A stretch of DNA of 64,000 nucleotides, taken from NCBI RefSeq assembly GCF_000685075.1, contig NZ_BAYD01000016.1:1-64000 (forward strand), given 5' to 3'. The position numbers and the translations under genes were made by a program. Origin of the DNA: Paraburkholderia oxyphila NBRC 105797 (lineage in GTDB: Bacteria; Pseudomonadota; Gammaproteobacteria; Burkholderiales; Burkholderiaceae). The notes beneath the pieces were generated by a model, which was given only the letters and a program-made list of their open reading frames with translations, had not been told where the DNA came from and did no database searches. Below, piece by piece: positions 45,618 through 55,476 of the stretch (the first letter of the stretch is position 1; every line of letters starts with the position of its first letter).

Positions 45618-46778
45618 CTATGCTCGCACCATGTGCCCGCTCGACTCTCGATCCAGGCGCGTCAATACGGGGAGCACGACAACAATCGCAAGCAGGTTGA
45701 TTGCGAGGGCGGGAAATGCAAGCGATTTAAAATGGGCACCAGAAACCAGGGTTCCCATGATTCCCGGTCCAAATGCATAAGGGATTAGCGAATATCCCTG
45801 CAGCACGGAGGCGACGCGGCCACTCACTGGATCTAGCGCAACCGCAACTCCAAGTGAGTATGCGTTATAGAACATGGTGGTCAATCCGCATATGACCATT
45901 CCAATCAGGAGCATAACGGATGTTTCCGCACCCATAATGAGCAAATATGAAATTCCCGCAAGGAGGATAACGCCGCAAAGTGGGCGGGCTCGCCCCCAGC
46001 GAAGACCAATGCATCCTGCTACCCCGGACCCAACTATCGAGGCGATCATCCACGCGCTCAATATCGCCCCGATTGCGGTGGCAGACAAGCCAAGGGTCTC
46101 GCCGATTTGCTCAGAGAACGCGTAGGCCGCGCCATAGGTGAAATATGCAAGTGTCATACTGGCGAAAAGCCGTAGCGCGTCCCCCCACGCAAATGGCTTT
46201 TTTTGAGTTGGATGATCTTGCGGATATAGACCAACGTGCCATTGACGAACTAGAAGCGCGGAGAGTACGCAAAGCATCGTGCCAAGTGCGAGAAACATTG
46301 CGCTACCACCAAAACGCGATTGAACCGCAGGCAGCAACACCAGAAGCAAGGCAAAACCTGATGACATGCCCATATAGACCCGCCCGTACGTACGCTCTGG
46401 GTCCCCTGTCCCTGCAATCCAAATAGTCACCCCACCGAGTACGATTCCACTCGCCAGTCCAGCGGCCGTACGAAGTGCGATGAACGTCGTGAAGTCAGTC
46501 GCTCCAGCCGAAAAAAAATCAGCAAGCGTTGCTATAGTTGCGCCAATTAGCGTCAACGGGCGTAGATGGGTTCGCATGACGAGCGCTGGAACCAGCATCG
46601 ATCCTATCGCAACTCCGGCTGTTTCTGCGGTAGCAAGCCAACCAGCAACGTTTGTCGGCAAGCGCATCACTTCAACCGCGTGCCCGATCATGAAAGGCAT
46701 GGTGTTTAGACCCATGAGTCCGACAACCATGCCGCATACCAATGCCAGGTAGTTCGGATTAGAGCTGTGAGTAGTCAT
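45618..46778 (-). CDS. MFS transporter
   Basis: An inner-membrane protein of 386 residues with about 12 membrane segments. After TM2 it has MRTHLRPLTL in place of the usual motif A. GRVYMGMSSGFALLLVLLP and TMFYNAYSLGVAVALDP lie in later segments. It is the last gene of the minus-strand catabolic block and is 81 bases after a thiolase gene with a terminator between, so it may have its own promoter. Cargo not recognisable; uptake of the compound degraded by the block is a reasonable guess. Confidence 0.78.
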   Translation of the reverse strand: MTTHSSNPNYLALVCGMVVGLMGLNTMPFMIGHAVEVMRLPTNVAGWLATAETAGVAIGSMLVPALVMRTHLRPLTLIGATIATLADFFSAGATDFTTFIALRTAAGLASGIVLGGVTIWIAGTGDPERTYGRVYMGMSSGFALLLVLLPAVQSRFGGSAMFLALGTMLCVLSALLVRQWHVGLYPQDHPTQKKPFAWGDALRLFASMTLAYFTYGAAYAFSEQIGETLGLSATAIGAILSAWMIASIVGSGVAGCIGLRWGRARPLCGVILLAGISYLLIMGAETSVMLLIGMVICGLTTMFYNAYSLGVAVALDPVSGRVASVLQGYSLIPYAFGPGIMGTLVSGAHFKSLAFPALAINLLAIVVVLPVLTRLDRESSGHMVRA

Positions 46779-46827
46779 GCGAAATATCCACGTGATATCG
46801 TAAGCTTGAAATTTTCGTGCTGGTTAC

Positions 46828-46847
46828 AAACCTGCGTGCAGGTTTTT
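46828..46847. terminator. Hairpin terminator after the thiolase gene
   Basis: A 7-bp stem, AAACCTG / CAGGTTT, with loop CGTG and T's on both sides, lies 13 bases after the thiolase stop. On the plus strand five T's follow; on the minus strand three. Confidence 0.6.
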
Positions 46848-46859
46848 CGGAATAGGGGT

Positions 46860-48044
46860 TCAAGCGACCTCGAACAAGCCGGCCGCACCCATTCCACCGC
46901 CCACGCACATTGACACTACGACGTAGCGAGCGCCGCGCCGCTTACCCTCGATCAGTGCGTGACCGACCAGTCGGGAACCCGTCATACCATATGGGTGTCC
47001 GATCGAGATTCCACCGCCATTTACGTTGTACAGTGCCGGATCGATGCTGAGTTTATCGCGGCAGTACAGCACCTGGCATGCGAATGCCTCGTTGAGCTCC
47101 CACAGTCCAATGTCCTCGACTCTCAGCCCGTGAACCTTCAGGAGCTTGGGAATCGCATAGATGGGACCGATGCCCATTTCTTCAGGGGCAGTGCCGACGA
47201 CAGTCATTCCGCGGTATATGCCGAGGGGAGCGACGCCGAGTTGTTGAGCAAGATTTCCGTTCATCAGCACGCATGCACTCGCGCCATCCGACAGTTGGCT
47301 CGCATTTCCGGCGGTTACGACGCCACCTTCCATAACGGGCGCCAGCGCACTGAGCGATTCGAGCGTTGTCTCTGGACGATTGCCTTCGTCCTGAGTGAGC
47401 GTGACCTCTTTCGACATCATCTGTCCGGTCACCTTGTCGACCACCATCATCCGCGTAGTCAGTGGCACGATCTCGTCCGCAAACCGACCCTGCACCTGCG
47501 CCTCGGCGGTGCGTCGCTGCGACTCGAGCGCATACTGATCCTGGGCTTCGCGGGCAATACCGTACTTGCGTGAGACGAACTCCGCGGTTTCGAGCATCGG
47601 CATATAGGCATCCTGCTGTGCACTCAGCACGTTTGGATCTTGTTCACCCCGTAGCCACTCGAAATAGCGAGTCTGCACGGCCGAAATATTTTCGTGTCCG
47701 CCCGCGACTACCACCTGCATGCCATCGCACATGATTTGTTTGGCAGCGGTCGCAATCGCCATCAGGCCGGACGCGCATTGCCGATCGAGGGTTTGCGCTC
47801 CCACCGAGACAGGTAGTCCGGCGGCCAGCACGCCGTTGCGGGCGATATTAAGTCCAGCAGTACCGGCATTGAGCACTGAACCGATCACGGCATCCTCGAT
47901 GCGATCGGGCTCTATGCTCGCGCGCAGCACTGCGTGCCGGATTGCATGACCGAGCATGGTGGGCGAGTGCGTGGCGTTGAATGCACCGCGGTATGCCTTG
48001 CCGATAGGCGTGCGGGCAGTGGAAACGATGACTGCGTCGATCAT
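46860..48044 (-). CDS. Acetyl-CoA acyltransferase (thiolase)
   Basis: Thiolytic cleavage of a 3-ketoacyl-CoA, the last step of beta-oxidation. It has 394 residues. The catalytic Cys90 is in DRQCASGL, the second-domain residues in [20 protein letters not shown], and the second Cys in [12 protein letters not shown]. It follows the acyl-CoA dehydrogenase, MaoC and SDR genes on the same strand, so it completes a four-enzyme beta-oxidation set. A biosynthetic role is possible but less likely here. Confidence 0.92.
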   Translation of the reverse strand: MIDAVIVSTARTPIGKAYRGAFNATHSPTMLGHAIRHAVLRASIEPDRIEDAVIGSVLNAGTAGLNIARNGVLAAGLPVSVGAQTLDRQCASGLMAIATAAKQIMCDGMQVVVAGGHENISAVQTRYFEWLRGEQDPNVLSAQQDAYMPMLETAEFVSRKYGIAREAQDQYALESQRRTAEAQVQGRFADEIVPLTTRMMVVDKVTGQMMSKEVTLTQDEGNRPETTLESLSALAPVMEGGVVTAGNASQLSDGASACVLMNGNLAQQLGVAPLGIYRGMTVVGTAPEEMGIGPIYAIPKLLKVHGLRVEDIGLWELNEAFACQVLYCRDKLSIDPALYNVNGGGISIGHPYGMTGSRLVGHALIEGKRRGARYVVVSMCVGGGMGAAGLFEVA

Positions 48045-48109
48045 GATGCGTCCTTGGTCAGATGGAAAGGGTCACGGGCAGGCATGTGGACTGTCCTGAA
48101 AGTGCGTGC

Positions 48110-49933
48110 TCAGAACCATTGCTCTTGCATGGTCAACGCGGTCGTCTCGACAGGAGTGAGCACGGCAAGCCACGCAGTGAGTTTCGGCATTTCCCACCCG
48201 AAGAAGTAATCGCAGGCGGCGAGTTTGCCCCGATGGAAGTCACTCGCGCGCGGACCGTTCGCAAGGGTGTTGGCAGCAATTGCTTGATCGAGCCAAAGCC
48301 AGCCGACGACCACATGGCCAAATGCCTCAAGATAAGCGGCTGCATTCGCCAGTTGAAGTTCCGTGTCGTCAAGTCGATGCAGTTCGTCCGTCACAATGCG
48401 GATTCGCTCCCACGCGCATTCAAGCGTGCTGGCGTGATGCCCCAATGACGCGGTCTCCCGCGCTCTCGCAACGGTACTGGCGATCCTCCTGTTGAGCTCA
48501 TCCATGGCTGCACCGCCGCTCATGCGCGTCTTCCGGCCGAGCAGGTCGAGCGCCTGGACGCCGAACGTGCCTTCGTGGATCGGATTGAGCCGATTGTCGC
48601 GATAGAACTGTTCGACGTTGTACTCGCGCGTATAGCCATAGCCGCCGTGCACCTGGATCGCGAGGTCGTTGGCCACAAGGCCCCATTGGGAAGACCAGCT
48701 CTTCACGACCGGCGTAAGCAGATCCAGCAAGCACTGCGCTTCGTCGCGGGCGGGCGCGTTCTCCAGCGAATGGATATCGTCGCTGAGGCGAGCCGCATAC
48801 AGGCATAGCGCCAGCGCGCCTGACGCGTACGCCTTCTGTGCAAGCAGCATGCGCCGAACGTCAGCGTGGCGGATGATGGGCACTTGCGGCGCGGTCGGGT
48901 CGCGCTCGCCGCGCGGCCGTCCCTGCAGGCGCGTCTTCGCATAATCGAGTGCGTGCAGATAGCCTGTATAGCCTAGCGCCGCTGCGCCCAGGCCCACCGA
49001 GATGCGTGCCTCGTTCATCATCTGAAACATGTAGGCGAGTCCCTTGCCTGGCTCGCCTACGATCTCGCCGAGCGCACCTGCCTCGCCGTTCGGACGGAAG
49101 CGCCCTTCGCCGAAATTCAATACACAATTCACCGTGCCGCGATAACCCATCTTGTGATTGATGCCGACCAGGACGACGTCATTGCGCTCTCCGGGCTGCC
49201 CGTCCGCGCCGATCAGCTTGCGTGGTACCGTGAACAGCGATATGCCTTGCACGCCGGAGGGTATCTGGCCGTTTTCATCTGGAATCTTCGCAAGCACCAG
49301 GTGAACGATGTTGTCGGAAATTTCGTGATCCCCACCCGAGATCCACATCTTGTTGCCGAACAGGCGATAGCGGCCATCGCCGGTCGGCACCGCGCGCGTG
49401 CGGATATCCGCGAGGCTCGAACCGGCCTGCGGCTCGGACAGGCACATCGTGCCAAAACAGCGGCCCTCCGACATCTCCTCTACATAGTGCGATACGCGAT
49501 CGCGTTCGCCGTGCGCGATGAGCAGGTTCGCATTGGCGATGGTGAGAAATGCGTAACCGGCCGTGCCAGGGTTCGCCGCAAGCAGGTACGCCATGCCTGC
49601 CCGCTCCACGGTGCCCGGTAGACTCATGCCGTTCCATTGCGCCGGAAAGGCAGCACTGACGAGACCTGCATCGGCAAATGCCCGCAGCGCAACGGCAACC
49701 TCCGGATTGATCGTCACGCGCTCCCCATCAAACTCCGGTTCATAACAATCGTTCTTCTTGTTGTGAGGCGCGAAAAAGTCGGTCGCGAGGGACGCGTAGA
49801 CGTCGAGCACAGACGCGTAGTCGAATCGATCCTGGCCGGAGAAGCGCGGACGATGGGCGAGTGATTCCACTTGCAGCCAGTCGAACAAAACGAAATCCAG
49901 GTCGTCACGGCAGAGAATGAGATCGCTTGTCAT
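48110..49933 (-). CDS. Acyl-CoA dehydrogenase, long DmdC-like type
   Basis: FAD enzyme that introduces the alpha-beta double bond. At 607 residues it has the extended C-terminal domain of the DmdC/FadE5-like group. MCLSEPQAGSSLADIRTRAV and NKMWISGGDHEISDNIVHLV bind flavin and substrate. QVHGGYGYTREYNVEQFYRD and IHEGTFGVQALDLLGRK are the late motifs, with the catalytic Glu expected in the latter. The ATG at 49933 is preferred over a TTG at 49954; neither has a strong ribosome site. It passes electrons to ETF, whose genes lie 7 kb away in the same block. Confidence 0.9.
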   Translation of the reverse strand: MTSDLILCRDDLDFVLFDWLQVESLAHRPRFSGQDRFDYASVLDVYASLATDFFAPHNKKNDCYEPEFDGERVTINPEVAVALRAFADAGLVSAAFPAQWNGMSLPGTVERAGMAYLLAANPGTAGYAFLTIANANLLIAHGERDRVSHYVEEMSEGRCFGTMCLSEPQAGSSLADIRTRAVPTGDGRYRLFGNKMWISGGDHEISDNIVHLVLAKIPDENGQIPSGVQGISLFTVPRKLIGADGQPGERNDVVLVGINHKMGYRGTVNCVLNFGEGRFRPNGEAGALGEIVGEPGKGLAYMFQMMNEARISVGLGAAALGYTGYLHALDYAKTRLQGRPRGERDPTAPQVPIIRHADVRRMLLAQKAYASGALALCLYAARLSDDIHSLENAPARDEAQCLLDLLTPVVKSWSSQWGLVANDLAIQVHGGYGYTREYNVEQFYRDNRLNPIHEGTFGVQALDLLGRKTRMSGGAAMDELNRRIASTVARARETASLGHHASTLECAWERIRIVTDELHRLDDTELQLANAAAYLEAFGHVVVGWLWLDQAIAANTLANGPRASDFHRGKLAACDYFFGWEMPKLTAWLAVLTPVETTALTMQEQWF

Positions 49934-50017
49934 AGGATCGAATAGATACTGCAAAAATCGATGTGAAATTCGAATGTTGACGTGGCCGCATCCGGTTCAG
50001 GAACCACGCAACGAATG

Positions 50018-50569
50018 TCAGCTGTTGATGAGTGTCAGCCACTCGGCTACGAGTGCGGGTTTAGGCTGACGCTCGATTTCAACGACGACACCTATCGTTA
50101 GCAAATGACTCCGGGTGTTTCGCTCGCTGACATTCTTCAAGGTGAAACGTCCGCGTACCCTGTCGCCGCTTCGTACCGGAGTGACAAAGCGCAGATTGTT
50201 CAGTCCATAATTGACGGATGCACGCTGGCCTTCAAGCGTCGGGAGAACGTCGAGTGCCATCGCCGAGAGCAGCGAAAGGGTCAGGAATCCGTGAGCGATG
50301 GTCATACCGAACGGCCCCGAGCGGGCGGCTTCCTCATCGATGTGGATGGGCTGCCAATCTCGCGTAACGTCGGCAAAGGCATTGATCGCCCCTTGATCGA
50401 TGCAGAACCATCCGGACACGCCAAGTTCACTACCTACGCGTGCGGAAAGCTGTGGTCGCGAGAGCGGTGGGCGGTCACGATACCCTTCAGCACCGGCGCT
50501 TCTCTCTTGGCCGACCTTGGCGATAACAGTGGTCAAGCTGGACTCGTCACACATGCTGCTGCTCCACAT
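50018..50569 (-). CDS. MaoC-like (R)-enoyl-CoA hydratase
   Basis: Hot-dog fold hydratase of 183 residues. The signature FADVTRDWQPIHIDEEAARS with FGMTIAHGFLTLSLL contains the catalytic Asp and His (D-x4-H). About 35 extra residues precede the usual start. The gene overlaps the end of the SDR gene by 23 bases, and ATGs at 50569 and 50554 are both possible. With that SDR it forms an R-specific hydratase/dehydrogenase pair, as in peroxisomal-type multifunctional enzymes. Confidence 0.9.
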   Translation of the reverse strand: MWSSSMCDESSLTTVIAKVGQERSAGAEGYRDRPPLSRPQLSARVGSELGVSGWFCIDQGAINAFADVTRDWQPIHIDEEAARSGPFGMTIAHGFLTLSLLSAMALDVLPTLEGQRASVNYGLNNLRFVTPVRSGDRVRGRFTLKNVSERNTRSHLLTIGVVVEIERQPKPALVAEWLTLINS

Positions 50570-51485
50570 CGCCGGTTCCGTCGAAACCAGCCTTCTTCAA
50601 TTCGAGCTCACCCTGGACGGAACCCGCTGTGGGCACAATTTCGCCACTGCGGCTGCTTACCTCATCAAGCCGCTGCGCCAGCAAATGCGGCACCTGTTCT
50701 CCGGTCCCGACGTAAATGCCTGGCGTCAAGGTAATATGCGCAGCTTCAAAACTGCCGGCGCCGGCGCAGAGCACCATGCGGTTTGGCGCATCATCGCCCG
50801 CGAGCACGGCCACGGCGGGACTAACGGCGCCGGGGGCGAGTGCCTCAAGAACGTTCGTGGACATCAGCCCTTCGAGCATACGCGTGCCGGCCGTTGGCGC
50901 GAGACAATTCACGCGGACGTTGTATCTTTCGCCTTCGAGAGCCAGTGTCTGCATCAGGCCGACCAGCGCCATCTTTGCTGCACCGTAGTTTGACTGGCCG
51001 AAATTTCCGTAGAGCCCCGACGATGACGTCGTCATTAGGATACGGCCATACTGCTGTTCGCGCATGACATCCCACACAGCCTTGGTACAATTCACCGCCC
51101 CCATGAGATGCACCTCGATTACCGCGCGAAAGTCGTCGAGCGCCATCTTGCTGAAGCTCTTGTCTCGGAGTATCCCTGCATTGTTCACGAGAATGTCAAC
51201 GCGCCCCCAGTGCGAAAGCGCCTGTTCGACCATTCGCTGGACCTGCTCGAAGTCAGTTACCGACGCGCCATTCGCGATCGCCTCGCCACCTGCAGCTACG
51301 ATCTCATCAACGACCTTCTGTGCCGCAGTGGCCGAGCCGCCTCTGCCGGTTACGTCGCTACCCAAGTCATTCACGACGACTTTCGCGCCCAGGCCCGCGA
51401 GCAACAGCGCGTGCTCCCGTCCAAGACCAGCGCCGGCACCCGTTACGATCGCAACACGACCGGTCAGATTAATGGACTTATTCAT
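50547..51485 (-). CDS. SDR dehydrogenase, 3-hydroxyacyl-CoA (MFE-2-like)
   Basis: A 312-residue short-chain dehydrogenase. TGAGAGLG near residue 15 binds NAD, NNAG lies near 103, and SSGLYGNFGQSNYGAAKMAL near 155 gives the Ser-Tyr-Lys triad. The GAGAGLGREHALLLAGLGAK start and VNDLG match the dehydrogenase part of peroxisomal multifunctional enzyme type 2, which oxidises (3R)-hydroxyacyl-CoA. A C-terminal extension of about 60 residues follows the SDR fold. It overlaps the MaoC gene. Confidence 0.9.
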   Translation of the reverse strand: MNKSINLTGRVAIVTGAGAGLGREHALLLAGLGAKVVVNDLGSDVTGRGGSATAAQKVVDEIVAAGGEAIANGASVTDFEQVQRMVEQALSHWGRVDILVNNAGILRDKSFSKMALDDFRAVIEVHLMGAVNCTKAVWDVMREQQYGRILMTTSSSGLYGNFGQSNYGAAKMALVGLMQTLALEGERYNVRVNCLAPTAGTRMLEGLMSTNVLEALAPGAVSPAVAVLAGDDAPNRMVLCAGAGSFEAAHITLTPGIYVGTGEQVPHLLAQRLDEVSSRSGEIVPTAGSVQGELELKKAGFDGTGDVEQQHV

Positions 51486-51660
51486 TGATAAGAGATTCCT
51501 AGTAATAGCGTAGTTTTCTTACTTTCTCTACGGTAGCTCAACCGCATGGTCCGATTACACAATTTTGTGTCCACAGCACAGTTGCGTCGTGACAAAGAAA
51601 AGAATGATGACTTTAAAGGTTTACGCCGCGAACTCAGGCCAAAAGATGGATAGACATCTA

Positions 51661-51957
51661 CTAATCACCCGCGCGGAAAATAGACGGCGCGATACTGGTA
51701 AAGTTCTTCACGTCTCCGATCACCTCACCTGTTTTTACAGACGAGAGAGCCGCGTTTATTCCACTCTGATCGCCGAAACGCAATATCACCACGCATTCGA
51801 AGGGCTGAGGCCCTGGAGCTGGAAACAGGATCTCGGCCGATTGCAGCCCGAACTCGCTCCATGCTGCCCGAACGAGCGGGACATGGGTCGAAAGATAATA
51901 TTCGCGATCAAACGTCCTACCTTCTGTTTCTGCGTAGCTCACGATTAGGGTCGCCAT
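51661..51957 (-). CDS. EthD-domain protein
   Basis: A 98-residue ferredoxin-like protein starting MATLIVSYAETEGRTFDREY, with YLSTHVPLVRAAWSEFGL holding the conserved His. EthD-domain proteins are small dimeric alpha-beta barrels found with cytochrome P450 and degradative genes; most lack a proven reaction. The ATG at 51957 is the family start. It is the next gene upstream of the SDR gene in the same direction, with 175 bases between. Confidence 0.82.
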   Translation of the reverse strand: MATLIVSYAETEGRTFDREYYLSTHVPLVRAAWSEFGLQSAEILFPAPGPQPFECVVILRFGDQSGINAALSSVKTGEVIGDVKNFTSIAPSIFRAGD

Positions 51958-52145
51958 ATTCAATCCTGTGTTTAGGTATACTAACAATTCGATCTGGAGA
52001 ACGGATCTACGTTATCCCGCATCTTCGGCGAATGAGCTGACCAAGCATGTCGACAAACCCGAACTAGCCGGCCACCGGAGCCACCATCCGCAGCACATTC
52101 GCACAAACCTGCTTCCCGGAAAACGCCGCGCAACCTTCATCGGCC

Positions 52146-53039
52146 TTACGGCAGGTTATTGCGAACCACGTCATACACCGCGGCCAAGCCTTTTGAGCCG
52201 AGGCCTGTCGTCTGGGCGATTTTCACATAATCAACGATCGCTCCGAGGGATCGCGAGCCGACACCTGCGCCTTGCAGATCAGACAATACCGCCTTGAAGC
52301 CGTCGACATACACATCAATGATCGCCTGGTCCCCGTCATCAGAACCGGAGGAGATGCGTTTGCTCAGGTAATCAATACACTCGTTCGTCCACGGTTGCCC
52401 AGAGGTTCGAACATACTCCGCCATAGTCGCCACGGATACGCCGCAACTTTCCGCGAAGGCGGCTGCCTCAAAAAATCCACCTATCGTCACGAAACCCATG
52501 AGAGCGAGCGCCAGAAAGACCCTGAGACCCAACGCCGGATCCGTGCTCACATAGTGCTGCGTACCGCCGATATGTCGCAAAAGATCCCTGCTTTCTTCAA
52601 ATACAGTGGCATCACCTGAACAAAAGACTGCCGTATCGGCGCTGCCGACCGACCGTGGATAGGCCAGCACACCCCCTGCAAGAAACGATATTCCGGCGTC
52701 CCGAGTCCGGGCGGCGATCTCCTTGAACTCGGCTTCCGTCCCCGTCGTCAGATCGATGAGAGTACGGTCGGTGGAAGCTGCCAGCACATCATCAGACAAG
52801 ATATCGCGGATCGAATCATGATCGACGAGGGCAAGGATGGTAACCGGACTTGCAGCCATTGCCGTTTTCGCATCTGGAGCCAAAAATGCCCCATCGCGTA
52901 CCAGGCTATCGGCCTTGCTTGGCGTGCGATTCCAAACGGTTACATGTTTGCCCGCCTTAAGGAATTCGCGTGCATACGCGCTCCCCATCGCTCCCAATCC
53001 CAAAATGGTAATGTCGCTGTGTCTACCGCTATCAGTCAT
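52146..53039 (-). CDS. Imine-reductase-like / beta-hydroxyacid-dehydrogenase-family oxidoreductase
   Basis: An NAD(P)-dependent oxidoreductase of 297 residues. ITILGLGAMGSAYAREFLKA is the dinucleotide site, and TVWNRTPSKAD suggests NADP preference. LIDLTTGTEAEFKEIAARTR and FLAGGVLAYPRSVGSADTAV match imine reductases better than hydroxyisobutyrate dehydrogenase. The C-terminal helical dimer domain follows. ATG at 53039 lies 10 bases after AGGAGG. Near a flavin amine oxidase, a cyclic imine or iminium substrate is attractive but unproven; the catalytic residue of the family could not be placed. Confidence 0.75.
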   Translation of the reverse strand: MTDSGRHSDITILGLGAMGSAYAREFLKAGKHVTVWNRTPSKADSLVRDGAFLAPDAKTAMAASPVTILALVDHDSIRDILSDDVLAASTDRTLIDLTTGTEAEFKEIAARTRDAGISFLAGGVLAYPRSVGSADTAVFCSGDATVFEESRDLLRHIGGTQHYVSTDPALGLRVFLALALMGFVTIGGFFEAAAFAESCGVSVATMAEYVRTSGQPWTNECIDYLSKRISSGSDDGDQAIIDVYVDGFKAVLSDLQGAGVGSRSLGAIVDYVKIAQTTGLGSKGLAAVYDVVRNNLP

Positions 53040-53347
53040 TTGCGTCACTCCTCCTTTCTAGCCATACAAAAAATGGGCTTCGGGCGCTGTGTCATTCGGC
53101 CCGTGTCGGCCGAAACCATGGAATACTGCGCCGTCCAAATCCCCCAAATACCGGACTGCTACCTCGACCATACAGTGGGCTCGCCGGCCTAGAGCTTTAG
53201 CGCGGTCTCTGCCAGGATGGCAACTCGAGTCCCACCGATGATTGATTCGGCGGATACGCATCTCTGCGGAGGTGATGTCGGGACGCTTATTTCGCGACGG
53301 CACTCATATCTCTTCTCAGGGATTTCAATGTCATCGTCTGAGGCGCT
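53040..53347. other. Spacer between oxidoreductase and membrane protein genes
   Basis: About 300 bases. No gene recognised. It probably carries the promoter of the imine-reductase-like gene. Confidence 0.4.
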
Positions 53348-54073
53348 CTATCCGGCCGAAACGCGACTCTGGTCCACACTTTTTGCCGCGCGCCGAAAAA
53401 GCTGCCAGCCGAACCACATCATCCATAGCGGCAATACGAGCACGACCACCGTTTCACATATGCTCGTAAGTCCATCGAGGTCTGGAAAGAAGCCGAACAG
53501 AAAGAAAAGACCGAAAAACCAGCCGACGATTTTCAGGAGGATCGATCCTTTCCATCCCGCCTTCTTCAGCTGCGTGGCGGCGATGGGTGCCCAAAAGAAC
53601 ACAAAGGGGCCTTCGCACCACCATAGTCCGCTTTGGGTTGCGTTAGCGACGGTTGTCCACGCGGCCGCGGCAGCGGCCTTCGTAGCATCGTCCCCCCCCG
53701 CGTACAGATGCGCGAGCGGATGAAAGATCGCCAGTTGCATGGCCGCTCCACTGATTCCTAGCACGGCATAGATTCCGATGGCGAACCCGATCATGTTGGC
53801 GAGTCCGCCGAGTTCCTCCCGAAAGACGTGCAGGAAATATCCTCCGATGACCAGCACCGCCAGATAGAAACCGAACACGTCGCTGAGCATAGACAACCGG
53901 AACAAATCGCGTGCATCGGAAGTCAACGCCAGCATCGTTGGCCCGTGAAGCACCATATCCGTGTCCGAGCCGGTCACCATCATTGACAACACGACGTTGA
54001 CGTAGGCCAGGACTCCGCCAATGATGGCGCTCCAGGCTGTGAAGTGCATAACGTTTCGCGAAGGTAGATTCAT
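53348..54073 (-). CDS. Hypothetical integral membrane protein, 241 residues
   Basis: Six hydrophobic segments are visible (e.g. AWSAIIGGVLAYVNVVLSMM, FGFYLAVLVIGGYFLHV, IGFAIGIYAVLGISGAAMQL, SILLKIVGWFFGLFFLFGFF). No catalytic motif recognised. The ATG at 54073 follows CGGAGAAATGTG. It is the last of four genes (amine oxidase, cytochrome c, two membrane proteins) in one tight run, which suggests a membrane partner or transporter for the amine-oxidising complex. Confidence 0.65.
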   Translation of the reverse strand: MNLPSRNVMHFTAWSAIIGGVLAYVNVVLSMMVTGSDTDMVLHGPTMLALTSDARDLFRLSMLSDVFGFYLAVLVIGGYFLHVFREELGGLANMIGFAIGIYAVLGISGAAMQLAIFHPLAHLYAGGDDATKAAAAAAWTTVANATQSGLWWCEGPFVFFWAPIAATQLKKAGWKGSILLKIVGWFFGLFFLFGFFPDLDGLTSICETVVVLVLPLWMMWFGWQLFRRAAKSVDQSRVSAG

Positions 54074-54094
54074 CACATTTCTCCGAAAAGGACG

Positions 54095-54775
54095 TTAGTT
54101 TCTGCAGGGAGCGGAACCGCTCAATGTCATCCATTTGCCCTGCTTGCGCTCCAATGCGCAACAGGCGTAATAGGTGACAGCGATGAAGTACGCCCAGGTG
54201 AGCAGCGCGATGAAATAGAAGTTGAGCACTACGTTATGCTCTTCACCGGGAATCTTGTAGAAATCGTAAATACAAGCAATGACCTGCGAAGTAATCAGAG
54301 CCACGATCGTTGTTGTTGCATGGAGTTTTTCTCCGGCATCCAGCAATCTCTTGACAAAATAGACCATGTAGATCGATACACAAGTCCACGTCGCTACGTA
54401 GAAGTAGGGCAAGGCCGGAGCGATGAACTCGACGGTATCCAGGACGAGTGCCCCCCCGAAGGCGAGTGCGAATAGCACGATATCCTGACGAATCGATGGC
54501 TTATAGCCGTGCGTAACCGTCATAAATCCAAGGATGCCGATGACGGGGACGCCGAAAGCTCTGGTGAACGCATCAAAAAAATGCGCGACATGGTATAAAG
54601 GCGGCCATTCAGTGAGAAAGTAGACCAGAAAATTCGTCGCTGAGATCGCAACGATCAACCACTCCGCAGAAAGGAGGTAGTTGCGTTTCATCAGGAGTTT
54701 CGTGCCATAGAAAGCCCCCGTGACCGCTAATACGAAGCAGGCAAAGCAGAGCAGATAATATCTAACAATATCCAT
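54095..54775 (-). CDS. Hypothetical integral membrane protein, 226 residues
   Basis: About seven hydrophobic segments starting MDIVRYYLLCFACFVLAVTG. No known family recognised. Several aromatic and His residues (PPLYHVAHFFDAF) lie at segment ends but no clear haem-ligand pair is evident. The ATG at 54775 follows TTGAGGAGTTAATC. It lies 34 bases after the cytochrome c gene and 21 before the next membrane protein gene, so it belongs to the same operon. Confidence 0.65.
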   Translation of the reverse strand: MDIVRYYLLCFACFVLAVTGAFYGTKLLMKRNYLLSAEWLIVAISATNFLVYFLTEWPPLYHVAHFFDAFTRAFGVPVIGILGFMTVTHGYKPSIRQDIVLFALAFGGALVLDTVEFIAPALPYFYVATWTCVSIYMVYFVKRLLDAGEKLHATTTIVALITSQVIACIYDFYKIPGEEHNVVLNFYFIALLTWAYFIAVTYYACCALERKQGKWMTLSGSAPCRN

Positions 54776-54809
54776 GATTAACTCCTCAATAACACCTTCG
54801 ATCGACTCA

Positions 54810-55466
54810 TCACTTTTTATCTCGGTTAAGGTCCGCAAGATAATTGGCAATCGCCTTGCGGTCTTCCGGTGATAGTGCTTTGGCGATGGTTTGCATCGTC
54901 CCTGACGGCTCCTTCCGCGCGCCGGTTGCAAACGCATCGAACTGTTTCAGGATGTAGTCATAGCTCTGACCGGCGAGTCGCGGAAATTGGTCGTGGCCCA
55001 TCAGCCGGGCACCGTGGCAAGCCACGCAACTTCCACGTGCCACCAACAGCTCGCCTCTTGCTCTTAATCTGGGATCCGGCTGGAAGTAGTTGTTCGCAAC
55101 GGCGGTCTGCGTCGAGTAATACCTCGACAGAGACTGGATCTCGGAATCACTCAAGGTCATCGCGAGCGGGCTCATGGTCGGATTCGCTCGCTGTTCGCTG
55201 GCGAAATCATGAAGTTGAGCGGCTAGATATGACGCGGGCTGCCCCGCCAGGCTCGGATAACCCTGATTGAGCGAATTGCCTTTAACGCCATGGCAACTGA
55301 GGCACGCATCGGCCAGACGGGGCCAGGCGCCGCCGCCGGCCTGGTTTGCTTCTGCCGACGCAGTGACATAGCTCTGCAGTCGGTAAATACCAAGAAAATC
55401 AGGTCCCAAAAGGGCAAGCAGCAAAGCGAAAACTGCAGAAATGGCGACAAGTACAACCTTTTTCAT
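54810..55466 (-). CDS. Dihaem cytochrome c
   Basis: An exported or membrane-anchored protein of 218 residues with one N-terminal hydrophobic segment (KKVVLVAISAVFALLLALLG). Two haem sites, CLSCH near residue 56 and CVACH near 149, lie in tandem cytochrome c4-like domains (YPSLAGQPASYLAAQLHDFA; FPRLAGQSYDYILKQFDAFA). ATG at 55466 follows GAGGAGGCGAAG. It begins 10 bases after the amine oxidase stop, so it is the obvious electron acceptor for that enzyme. Confidence 0.92.
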   Translation of the reverse strand: MKKVVLVAISAVFALLLALLGPDFLGIYRLQSYVTASAEANQAGGGAWPRLADACLSCHGVKGNSLNQGYPSLAGQPASYLAAQLHDFASEQRANPTMSPLAMTLSDSEIQSLSRYYSTQTAVANNYFQPDPRLRARGELLVARGSCVACHGARLMGHDQFPRLAGQSYDYILKQFDAFATGARKEPSGTMQTIAKALSPEDRKAIANYLADLNRDKK

Positions 55467-55476
55467 CTTCGCCTCC